A DNA stretch of 7,004 nt from Candidatus Aminicenantota bacterium (lineage in GTDB: Bacteria > Acidobacteriota > Aminicenantia > Aminicenantales > Aminicenantaceae): assembly GCA_030670375.1 (NCBI GenBank), contig DAOVBT010000100.1, forward strand, positions 1-7,004, read 5' to 3'. Both the position numbers and the translations under genes were made by a program. The stretch's first letter is position 1, and every line of letters begins with the position of its first letter. Below, piece by piece: positions 1 through 5,409 of the stretch. The notes beneath the pieces were generated by a model. It saw nothing but the letters and a program-made list of their open reading frames with translations, was not told the DNA's origin and searched no databases.

Positions 1-45
1 TACGACGACATTGTCACGAAAAGAGTGTTGGAAACAGATACAAAC

Positions 46-120
46 TGGGGTGTAGCCAAGCGGTAAGGCAGCGGACTTTGGATCCGCCATTCGGAGGTTC
101 GAATCCTCCCACCCCAGCCA
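46..120 (+). tRNA. tRNA-Gln (anticodon UUG)
   Basis: This is a complete cloverleaf. The acceptor stem TGGGGTG (46–52) pairs perfectly with CACCCCA (110–116). The anticodon stem GCGGA/TCCGC (71–75 with 83–87) encloses the loop CTTTGGA, which places anticodon TTG at 78–80 and reads CAA (and CAG by wobble) as glutamine. The T arm GGAGG-TTCGAAT-CCTCC is intact. Discriminator G117 is followed by a genomically encoded CCA (118–120). The tRNA lies 51 nt upstream of prs with no obvious terminator between them, so it may be processed from a longer transcript that continues into prs. Confidence 0.97.
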
Positions 121-157
121 CGTTGTGGTGGACAAATCCTCGATAGGAGAGATTTTT

Positions 158-175
158 ATGGAGGAGAAGCGGTGA
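158..175 (+). other. five-codon mini-ORF in the prs leader
   Basis: ATG at 158 opens a five-codon frame (MEEKR) that ends at TGA 173–175. It has its own Shine-Dalgarno-like AGGAG at 145–149, eight bases before the ATG. Its stop overlaps the proposed GTG start of prs (172–174) in the arrangement GTGA. This geometry would suit translational coupling or a leader peptide, but a frame this short can arise by chance in a purine-rich ribosome-binding region. No function is claimed. Confidence 0.25.
160..166 (+). promoter_or_regulatory. Shine-Dalgarno site for prs
   Basis: GGAGGAG ends five bases before GTG 172, which is good spacing and supports the GTG start. The competing ATG at 190 has only a weaker AGGAAGAG (176–183) before it. 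That ATG would give a protein starting MKVFAGSS, closer to where many Prs proteins begin. The start is therefore not settled. Confidence 0.55.
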
Positions 176-1119
176 AGGAAGAGAATACGATGAAGGTGTT
201 TGCAGGTTCTTCCAATTCTGCCCTGGCCAAAGAGGTTGTGGATTATCTTAACGTCGATCTCGGGCAATCTGTGCTGGAACGCTTTAGCGATGGGGAAATC
301 CACTTTTTCATCGATGAAAACGTACGCGGAGAGGATGTTTTTATCCTCCAATCCGGGGCGTTCGACGCCAACTTTCATCTCATGGAAATATTTGTGATGA
401 TCGATGCCTTCAAGCGGGCCTCAGCGGAGAGGATCACAGCCGTCATCCCCTATTATCCGTATGCTCGGCAAGATTGGAAGGACAGGCCACGGGTGGCCAT
501 CTCGGCCAGATTGGTGGCCGATTTGCTCGAAGCGGCTGGATCGAACAGAGTCCTGACCATGGATCTTCATTCCCCACAGATCCAAGGCTTTTTCTCCATC
601 CCCGTGGACAATCTCATGGCGGCTCCTGTATTGGCCCGGCATATCCAGAATCTGGAGCTCAAGGACTTGACCATTGTATCTCCGGATGCGGGCGGAGTGG
701 GAAGAGCCAGGGTTTTTGCAAAAAGATTGGAGGCCAACTTAGCGATCATAGATAAAAGACGCCCTGCGCCGAATGAGGCACGCGTTCTTCATGTCATCGG
801 GGATGTGAAAGACCGGGACGTTGTGATCATCGACGACATGGTGGACACAGCGGGAACTCTTGTCCAGAGCGCTGAAGCGTTGATCAAAGAGGGGGCCCGC
901 AAGGTGTTAGCGGCCTGTACTCATCCCGTTTTATCCGGAGAGGCCCTCGATAGAATCGAGAATTCCCAACTGGATAGAATAATCGTAACCGACACGATTC
1001 CTCTAAACGAAAAAGCTCGGTCTTCCGAAAAAATCTTGGTGATCTCTGTGGCCGAGCTGTTCGGAGAAGCTATTCGAAGAATAAGTCGAGGACATTCTGT
1101 AAGTTCCCTGTTTGTTTAA
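172..1119 (+). CDS. prs: ribose-phosphate pyrophosphokinase (PRPP synthetase)
   Basis: Prs transfers pyrophosphate from ATP to ribose 5-phosphate, making PRPP for purine, pyrimidine, His, Trp and NAD synthesis in the cytosol. The 315-residue length is normal. Visible landmarks are FSDGEIH (38–44), YARQD (97–101), the DLHSPQIQGFF signature (131–141, His133), the DKRRP catalytic segment (194–198), the PRPP-binding loop VVIIDDMVDTAGT (217–229) and the usual SVSSLFV C-terminus. Two places depart from the common signature. Trp102 stands where ARQD is normally followed by Arg or Lys, and NFHLME (67–72) replaces the usual NDNLME. The GTG start at 172 has the better ribosome-binding site; ATG 190 is an alternative that removes six residues. 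The stop TAA is embedded in the Shine-Dalgarno site of the next gene, so prs and rplY are probably one transcript. Identity as Prs is secure; the effect of the substitutions is unknown. Confidence 0.95.
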   Translation: MKEENTMKVFAGSSNSALAKEVVDYLNVDLGQSVLERFSDGEIHFFIDENVRGEDVFILQSGAFDANFHLMEIFVMIDAFKRASAERITAVIPYYPYARQDWKDRPRVAISARLVADLLEAAGSNRVLTMDLHSPQIQGFFSIPVDNLMAAPVLARHIQNLELKDLTIVSPDAGGVGRARVFAKRLEANLAIIDKRRPAPNEARVLHVIGDVKDRDVVIIDDMVDTAGTLVQSAEALIKEGARKVLAACTHPVLSGEALDRIENSQLDRIIVTDTIPLNEKARSSEKILVISVAELFGEAIRRISRGHSVSSLFV

Positions 1120-1131
1120 GGAGAAGAAGCG

Positions 1132-1830
1132 ATGAATTTAACGATCAAATGTGAAAAAAGAGATGTTTTTGGAAAAAACGCGTCGCGCCGGCTCAGGCGA
1201 GAGGGAAAGGTGCCAGCGGTGCTGTATGGTGGAAATGAACCCAGCACGCACTTGGCGATACAAAAAAAGGATGTTTTCGGGATCCTGAGGTCTGAATCAG
1301 GAGAAAACACGATCTTCAAGGCTTCTTTTGATGCGGAATCCAAAGACACGATGATCAAAGAATTGCAAACGGACCCTGTTACCGATGAAATTCTTCACAT
1401 CGATTTGATCCTGATTGCCATGGACAAGGCTGTGAGGGTGTCTGTGCCCATCGTCGTGGCAGGAGAAGCGGTGGGTGTTAAAACCGAGGGAGGCTTTGTC
1501 GATTTGATCACACGAGAGGTCGAGGTCGAATGCCTTCCAGGAGATATTCCCGAGCAAATCGGAGTGGACATCAGCGATCTCCATCTCCATCAATCCATCA
1601 AGATCGAGGAGATAACGTTTCCCAAAGGTGTGGAAAACGTGAGCGATCCTCAAACCCTGGTCGTTTTGATCGAGGCTCCCGCCAAAGAAGAGGAAATAGT
1701 GATGGAAGCAGAGGAAGAGGAAGAAGTGGAAGTCATGGCCGAAGGAGAGCAACCCGAAGTTATCAAGAAGGAAAAAGAAGAGGAAGAAAAGAAAGACCAG
1801 GAAGCCTCCAAAGAGGAAAAGAAGGAGTGA
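1132..1830 (+). CDS. rplY: large-subunit ribosomal protein bL25, CTC/TL5 type, with acidic tail
   Basis: bL25 binds 5S rRNA in the large ribosomal subunit. The N-terminal domain (about 1–95) shows the family pattern GKNASRRLRREGKVPAVLYGG (14–34), and DPVTDEILHIDL (81–92) marks its end. Residues about 97–182 form the second beta domain (VRVSVPIVVAGEAVGVK…GGFVD). That makes this the longer two-domain CTC/TL5 form rather than the short E. coli form. From about residue 185 the protein becomes a Glu/Lys-rich tail with almost no hydrophobic core, likely disordered. The ATG is preceded by TAAGGAG (1117–1123), which overlaps the prs stop. The gap to prs is 12 nt and the gap to pth is 3 nt, so all three are probably co-transcribed. 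The symbol ctc is equally used. The family call is firm; the role of the tail is unknown. Confidence 0.93.
   Translation: MNLTIKCEKRDVFGKNASRRLRREGKVPAVLYGGNEPSTHLAIQKKDVFGILRSESGENTIFKASFDAESKDTMIKELQTDPVTDEILHIDLILIAMDKAVRVSVPIVVAGEAVGVKTEGGFVDLITREVEVECLPGDIPEQIGVDISDLHLHQSIKIEEITFPKGVENVSDPQTLVVLIEAPAKEEEIVMEAEEEEEVEVMAEGEQPEVIKKEKEEEEKKDQEASKEEKKE
1822..1827 (+). promoter_or_regulatory. Shine-Dalgarno site that decides the TTG start of pth
   Basis: AAGGAG lies inside the last codons of the bL25 gene, six bases before TTG 1834. No ATG or GTG in the pth frame lies near the conserved N-terminus (VIVGLGNPG), so this site and the homology together indicate a TTG start. Confidence 0.7.
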
Positions 1831-1833
1831 TAT

Positions 1834-2403
1834 TTGTGGGTTATCGTCGGGCTGGGAAATCCCGGGAAAAAGTATGCGACCTCCCGTCATAACGTGGGAT
1901 TTGTCCTTATCCAAAGATTGGCGGATAAGCACAACGCAAAACTGAAAAAAAGGAAGTATTCGGCGAAAGCTGCCCAAGTGGAGCTGGCAAACGGGCCCGC
2001 TCTTCTCGTAAAACCTTGGACCTATATGAACAGAAGCGGGGTGGCCGTCAACGGGCTTATCGTGGGGGCCGGCGTGAATTTGAATCGATTGCTGGTGATT
2101 TATGACGATCTTGACATTCCCCTGGGTGAGATAAGGTTCAGGAAGACGGGCGGTCCGGGAACACATAAAGGGATGGCTTCGATCGTTCAGTAAATCGACT
2201 CCACTGAATTTCCGAGAATCCGAATCGGGATAGGGCCTTTGTCCCCAGGTGTTGACGCGACAGATTTTGTGCTTGATGATTTCCGAAAAGAAGAGAATCC
2301 GGTCCTGGAGGATTGCCTGATTACGGTGGAGAATGCTGTGGATCTGATTATGAAAAGCGGTGTAGATGAGGCCATGAACAAGTTCAACCGCAAAGTGAAT
2401 TAA
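1834..2403 (+). pseudogene. pth: peptidyl-tRNA hydrolase, frame interrupted by one in-frame TAA
   Basis: Pth cleaves peptidyl-tRNA dropped by ribosomes and recycles the tRNA. Translation from TTG 1834 gives 119 residues with GLGNPGKKY (Asn9), SRHN (catalytic His19), WTYMNRSG (Met65, Asn66) and YDDLDIP (Asp91), then stops at TAA 2191–2193. The same frame continues without another stop for 69 codons to TAA 2401–2403. It encodes the expected C-terminal part: EFPRIRIGIG, then DATDFVL and a final helix ending MNKFNRKVN. The joined length of 189 residues is normal for Pth, and there is no indel or frame change, so one codon alone separates this from an intact gene. The 119-residue product would lack the last core strand and the C-terminal helices and is unlikely to be active. 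Sequencing error, a real nonsense mutation, or readthrough are all possible. Lys112 occupies the position of E. coli Asn114. The family call is very secure; the pseudogene status is not. Confidence 0.85.
2191..2193 (+). other. in-frame TAA inside pth
   Basis: The codon follows Gln119 in HKGMASIVQ and precedes IDSTEFPRIRIGIG, a stretch that is normally continuous in Pth. A single base change would restore a sense codon such as TCA, CAA, GAA or AAA. TAA is also the natural terminator of prs, rplI and dnaB in this window, so a general reassignment of TAA is excluded here. Confidence 0.9.
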
Positions 2404-2405
2404 AC

Positions 2406-2455
2406 CCATCTTTTTCTCCTGGATAATTCATAAATTAGCCAGGAGAAAAAGATGG
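2406..2455. repeat. 50-nt near-perfect palindrome (long hairpin) after pth
   Basis: The left arm 2406–2422 (CCATCTTTTTCTCCTGG) is the exact reverse complement of the right arm 2439–2455, 17 bp with no mismatch. After one A·G mismatch (2423/2438) the stem continues with TAATT/AATTA (2424–2428 with 2433–2437) closed by a CATA tetraloop. It begins two bases after the last pth stop. No T-run follows on either strand, so it does not look like an intrinsic terminator. The right arm contains AGGAG (2441–2445) six bases before ATG 2452, which opens a five-codon frame (MDRNG) that would be occluded in the folded form. It may be an RNA stability or processing hairpin, a dispersed palindromic repeat, or a protein-binding site. 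Confidence 0.85.
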
Positions 2456-2505
2456 ACAGAAACGGATGAATGTACTATCCTATCTTATTGTCCTGAAATC
2501 GAGTT

Positions 2506-2545
2506 AAAAAAAGCTCCTTGTTCCTTCTGTAAAAGAAGGAGCTTT
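2506..2545 (-). terminator. possible intrinsic terminator reading leftward (antisense)
   Basis: Read on the minus strand, the 10-bp stem AAAGCTCCTT/AAGGAGCTTT (from 2545–2536 and 2519–2510) is followed directly by a T-run; seven Ts correspond to A2506–A2512. That is the expected layout of an intrinsic terminator for leftward transcription. On the plus strand the same stem is followed only by TTTAAATC, a poor U-tract. There is no minus-strand gene to terminate, so it would act on antisense transcripts, or the element may really serve as the rpsF leader structure. The loop is 16 nt, which is rather long. Confidence 0.35.
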
Positions 2546-2560
2546 AAATCCATAAGGAGG
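2510..2560 (+). promoter_or_regulatory. candidate two-state RNA leader of rpsF
   Basis: Three elements can pair in exclusive ways. In state A, AAAGCTCCTT (2510–2519) pairs with AAGGAGCTTT (2536–2545) and leaves the true Shine-Dalgarno AAGGAGG (2554–2560) free. In state B, TCCTTCT (2522–2528) pairs with AGAAGGA (2534–2540), which frees CTCCTT (2514–2519) to pair with AAGGAG (2554–2559) and cover the ribosome-binding site. A leader that controls a ribosomal-protein operon by feedback would behave like this. The bulged CCG motif of the described S6:S18 leader RNA is not visible; there is no CCG trinucleotide anywhere in 2404–2565. Purine/pyrimidine-rich tracts can pair by chance, so this is only a candidate. 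Confidence 0.35.
2553..2560 (+). promoter_or_regulatory. strong Shine-Dalgarno site of rpsF
   Basis: TAAGGAGG is the best ribosome-binding site in the window and ends five bases before ATG 2566. A copy of its core, AAGGAG, lies 18 bases upstream at 2536–2541 as part of the leader hairpin. Confidence 0.85.
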
Positions 2561-2565
2561 TATCT

Positions 2566-3033
2566 ATGAGACAATACGAAACAGCCTTCCTCATTACCCC
2601 TAAGCTGGAAGAAGAAGAAACGGAGAAGCTTATCGAAAAAATGGCTGAGGTGGTGAAGAAAAAAAAGGGGAAAATGGTCAACATAGAAAAGTGGGGGAAA
2701 AGAAGGCTGGCATATCCCATCGAAAAACTGGATGAAGCGGTTTATGTGTTTTTTCATTATGAAGGAGACCCGGATATTCCGCATGAACTTCAAAGAAGAT
2801 TCCGACAAACGGAGACGGTCCTCCGTTATTTGACCCTGAAAAAAGACGCGCAAATCCAACCAAGAAAAAAGACAAAAACCAGCAGAAAAGAAAAAACAAA
2901 AAGAGCAGAAGAGAGGGTAATGAAAGCCGCAGAAACAGAAAAAAAGAGAGAAGAACCGCCGGAGAAACCGCCCGAAACCCCGCCTGAAGTGAAAGAACCT
3001 GAACTCGAAAAATTGGCCACGGAGAAAGAATGA
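2566..3033 (+). CDS. rpsF: small-subunit ribosomal protein bS6 with charged C-terminal extension
   Basis: bS6 sits on the platform of the 30S subunit as a heterodimer with bS18, encoded next. Residues 1–92 are the full S6 fold: MRQYETAFLITP (1–12), the helix EEETEKLIEKMAEVV (16–30), EKWGKRRLAYPI (41–52), Y-V-FFHY (60–65) and TETVLRYLTLK (82–92). The protein is 155 residues long against roughly 95–135 in most bacteria. The excess begins near residue 95, first basic (PRKKTKTSRKEKTKR) and then Glu/Pro-rich (repeated PPE or PPET, 131–140), and is likely disordered. The start is fixed by the strong ribosome-binding site. The stop TGA overlaps the ATG of rpsR in ATGA, which suggests translational coupling and matched synthesis of the S6:S18 pair. 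The identity is firm. Confidence 0.96.
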   Translation: MRQYETAFLITPKLEEEETEKLIEKMAEVVKKKKGKMVNIEKWGKRRLAYPIEKLDEAVYVFFHYEGDPDIPHELQRRFRQTETVLRYLTLKKDAQIQPRKKTKTSRKEKTKRAEERVMKAAETEKKREEPPEKPPETPPEVKEPELEKLATEKE

Positions 3034-3287
3034 TGGCAAGAGAACATAGAGAAAGAAGTTCTTACCGGAAATACTTTCCACCGAAGCGAAAATATTGCCG
3101 TTTCTGTGAAAGAAACATAAAGGACATCGACTATAAAAATGTGGAGATCCTGAAGAGATATGTCCCAGAACGAGGGAAAATCGCCCCTAGGCGGGTAACA
3201 GGCACCTGTTCTTTCCATCAGCGAAAGCTTTCCACAGCCATAAAAAGGGCCCGGTTGCTGGCTTTGCTCCCTTATATCGAGGACTGA
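3030..3287 (+). CDS. rpsR: small-subunit ribosomal protein bS18, zinc-binding form
   Basis: bS18 pairs with bS6 on the 30S platform. The 85-residue protein shows KYCRFCERNIKDIDYKN (21–37), LKRYVPERGKI (41–51) and RRVTGTCSFHQRKLSTAIKRAR (54–75), all hallmarks of the family. Cys23, Cys26, Cys60 and His63 form a C-x2-C…C-x2-H set, so this is the metal-binding type rather than the Cys-free paralogue that some bacteria use. Two adjacent ATGs are possible starts, 3030 and 3033. GGAG at 3021–3024 is five or eight bases away, and either start gives essentially the same product. The first overlaps the rpsF stop. The gap to rplI is 5 nt. Confidence 0.96.
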   Translation: MMAREHRERSSYRKYFPPKRKYCRFCERNIKDIDYKNVEILKRYVPERGKIAPRRVTGTCSFHQRKLSTAIKRARLLALLPYIED

Positions 3288-3292
3288 GAAAA

Positions 3293-4042
3293 ATGAAGAT
3301 CATTCTGAAAGAGAACATAGAAAATCTGGGAAAAAGAGGGGACATCATCGATGTGGCTCCCGGCTACGGCAGGAACTATCTCATTCCGAGAAAACTGGCC
3401 CTCCAGGTCACACCGTCTAACCTGAAAATGGTCGAGATGGAGCAAAAAGCTCTGCGGAAAAAGCTGGAACAGGAGGTTCAATCCTTTCAAAGCGTGATCG
3501 ATCAGCTCAACCAGACATCTCTATCATTTGAGAGGAAAGCAGGGGACAAGGATGTGATATTCGGGTCAGTTAGCACGACGGATATCAACGAGGCTCTTGA
3601 GAAGCTGGGAATGGAAATAGAAAAAAAGAGGATATTGCTGACAGAGCCCATAAAACGGCTGGGAAACTACACCGTTCCAATCAAAGTGTTCCATGATGAA
3701 CGGGCAGAGATCAAAATCGAGGTGAAAAAAGAGGGGGCAGAAGAGGAGGAAAAGAAACCAGCCGCCAGTGAAAAGAAGATCAGCGAAGAAAAAGAAGCCC
3801 TGAAAACGGAAGATAAAAAAGAAGAAAGCCCGGTAGAGCCAGAACAGGAAAAAAAGGAAGAACCTGCCATGGATGAGGTGGAGGAAAAAGAAACTCCGGA
3901 AGAAATAAAAGATCAGGCCGAAACGACACAAGAAACCCCGGAGGGGAAGATAGAGGAACCCGAAGAAGAACAAGAGGCTGTTCCCGCAAAAAAGCCTGAA
4001 GAGCCGAACGAAAACAACACAGAAGAAACAAAAGAATCATAA
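3293..4042 (+). CDS. rplI: large-subunit ribosomal protein bL9 with a long acidic tail
   Basis: bL9 binds 23S rRNA near the base of the L1 stalk and reaches out from the 50S subunit. The N-terminal domain contains the family signature VAPGYGRNYLIPRKLAL (21–37). It is followed by the long connecting helix (about 41–75) and the C-terminal domain FGSVSTTDI…GNYTVPIKVFHD (90–135). The normal fold ends near residue 148, the usual whole length of bL9. A further ~100 residues (149–249) are almost entirely Glu, Lys, Pro and Thr with irregular repeats such as EEKK and EEPE, and are presumably disordered. There is no cysteine or recognisable domain in the tail. CGAGGA (3278–3283) inside rpsR is the likely ribosome-binding site. 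The gap to dnaB is 10 nt. The fold is certain; the function of the tail is unknown. Confidence 0.95.
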   Translation: MKIILKENIENLGKRGDIIDVAPGYGRNYLIPRKLALQVTPSNLKMVEMEQKALRKKLEQEVQSFQSVIDQLNQTSLSFERKAGDKDVIFGSVSTTDINEALEKLGMEIEKKRILLTEPIKRLGNYTVPIKVFHDERAEIKIEVKKEGAEEEEKKPAASEKKISEEKEALKTEDKKEESPVEPEQEKKEEPAMDEVEEKETPEEIKDQAETTQETPEGKIEEPEEEQEAVPAKKPEEPNENNTEETKES

Positions 4043-4052
4043 GGGGGAGAAG

Positions 4053-5408
4053 ATGGAACTGGACTTGATGTTTTTGAAAAAAACGCCACCCCACAGTCCG
4101 GAAGCGGAAAAAACTGTTTTGGGAGGGATCCTTATCAATAACAAAAACCTCAATGTCGTTTTGTCCATCATCTCCATCGAAGATTTTTACAAAGAGGGAA
4201 ACCGGAAGATACTGGAAAAAATTGCCCAGTTGGTTGACAGAGGGCTTCCCGTCGACTTGCTTTCTCTGAGCGAAGAGCTGAAAAAAACTGGCGACTTGGA
4301 TGAAATCGGAGGCGCCTCCTATCTTTCTTCCCTCATGGATGGTGTACCCAAAAGCCTGAATGTGGAATACTATGCTCAGATCATCAAGGAAAAAGCCCTC
4401 TTGAGACGACTCATCCTTTCCTCAGCCAAGATTATCTCTTCCAGTTATGAACAGAGAGAGGATGCGGACCAGCTTTTAGATGAGGCGCAGGCTTCTATCA
4501 TCGAAGTTGCGGAGCAAAGGATCAAACCCGGTTTTGTCCCAGTCGGGGCCTTGACAGAACCCGCGCTCGACGTCATAGATTCCCTTCGAGGCCGACAGGA
4601 TGCCGTGACCGGCATACCCACCGGATTTCGGGACCTGGATAGCCTGACGTCTGGTTATCACAACTCTGAATTCATCGTTGTGGCCGGGCGGCCCTCGATG
4701 GGAAAAACAGCCATTTGTTTGAACACATCTTTGTACATCGGCCTCCGGACAGATTTTGCTGTGGGCTTTTTCTCTCTCGAAATGGCCAAGGAACAGATCG
4801 CCATACGCTTGATGTGTGCCGAAGCCCAGCTGGACATCAAAAAAGTGAGGACAGGATTTGTCGGAGAACGAGAATTCGAAAGGCTCAAGCTGAGTGCAGA
4901 AGAGCTTTCCAAGGCGAAAATTTTTATCGATGAATCCCCAGCTCTTACCGTTATGGAGATGAAAGCCAAATCGAGACGTTTGAAAATGGAGCACAACCTG
5001 GACCTGGTTTTTGTCGATTACATGCAGCTCATGCGTCCAGGCAGTCGGTTCGAGAACAGGACGCAGGAAATGTCCTATATATCTCGTTCCTTAAAAGAGC
5101 TGGCCAAAGAACTTCAGCTTCCTGTCGTCGGCATATCCCAGCTGAGCCGAGCTCCAGAAAAAGGCCGTCGTGAGCCCATTCCTCAGCTCTCTGATTTGAG
5201 AGAATCGGGTGCAATCGAACAGGATGCCGATGTTGTCATATTTATCTATCGACCGGAATTTTATCGCCCCGAAGACGAAAACTTGAGGGGCATTGCCAAA
5301 ATCAATGTGGCCAAGCAACGCAACGGCCCCACAGGGATGGTCACTCTGGCCTTCATCAGAGAGTACGCGCGATTTGCGGATATGGAATTCCAAGCTTTCG
5401 AAGCATAA
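4053..5408 (+). CDS. dnaB: replicative DNA helicase DnaB
   Basis: DnaB is the hexameric 5'-to-3' helicase that encircles the lagging-strand template and recruits primase. The 451-residue length is normal. The N-terminal domain runs from PPHSPEAEKTVLGGIL (12–27) to about 115, and the linker to about 185. The RecA-like motor begins with TGIPTGFRDLDSLTSGY. Walker A is GRPSMGKT (212–219, Lys218), the catalytic Glu243 lies in FFSLEMAKEQ, and Walker B is DLVFVDYMQLM (317–327, Asp322). SDLRESGAIEQDADVV and KQRNGPTG (421–428, with the likely arginine finger Arg423) complete the set. No intein or insertion interrupts the motor. The ATG is preceded by AAGGGGGAGA (4041–4050). The rplI–dnaB pairing is widely conserved. 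The next gene starts one base after the stop, so mlaE is probably translated from the same mRNA. Confidence 0.97.
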   Translation: MELDLMFLKKTPPHSPEAEKTVLGGILINNKNLNVVLSIISIEDFYKEGNRKILEKIAQLVDRGLPVDLLSLSEELKKTGDLDEIGGASYLSSLMDGVPKSLNVEYYAQIIKEKALLRRLILSSAKIISSSYEQREDADQLLDEAQASIIEVAEQRIKPGFVPVGALTEPALDVIDSLRGRQDAVTGIPTGFRDLDSLTSGYHNSEFIVVAGRPSMGKTAICLNTSLYIGLRTDFAVGFFSLEMAKEQIAIRLMCAEAQLDIKKVRTGFVGEREFERLKLSAEELSKAKIFIDESPALTVMEMKAKSRRLKMEHNLDLVFVDYMQLMRPGSRFENRTQEMSYISRSLKELAKELQLPVVGISQLSRAPEKGRREPIPQLSDLRESGAIEQDADVVIFIYRPEFYRPEDENLRGIAKINVAKQRNGPTGMVTLAFIREYARFADMEFQAFEA

Positions 5409-5409
5409 A

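Noticed and set aside
1..45. Possible promoter for tRNA-Gln (TTGTCA at 11–16) or the tail of an upstream gene
   Set aside because: No acceptable -10 box lies 16–18 bases downstream, and 45 bases are too few to recognise a coding tail.
1834..2403. Reassignment or special decoding of TAA across the genome
   Set aside because: prs, rplI and dnaB all end naturally at TAA in the expected places, so TAA is a working stop codon here.
1297..2409. 370-codon open frame on the minus strand across rplY and pth
   Set aside because: It is antisense to two clear genes, is rich in Phe/Leu because it mirrors Glu/Lys codons, and resembles no protein family I know.
2473..2493. Promoter-like TACTAT (2473–2478) and TTGTCC (2488–2493) ahead of rpsF
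   Set aside because: Neither has a partner hexamer at proper spacing, so a promoter cannot be supported, although one may exist in this gap.
3721..4042. Repetitive Glu/Lys codons in the bL9 tail as a DNA repeat
   Set aside because: The units are irregular in length and order; this is low-complexity coding sequence, not a tandem or CRISPR repeat.
5293..5409. Upstream extension of the mlaE frame inside dnaB
   Set aside because: The extra 39 residues overlap the conserved dnaB C-terminus and do not match MlaE N-termini; ATG 5410 gives the normal 260-residue length.
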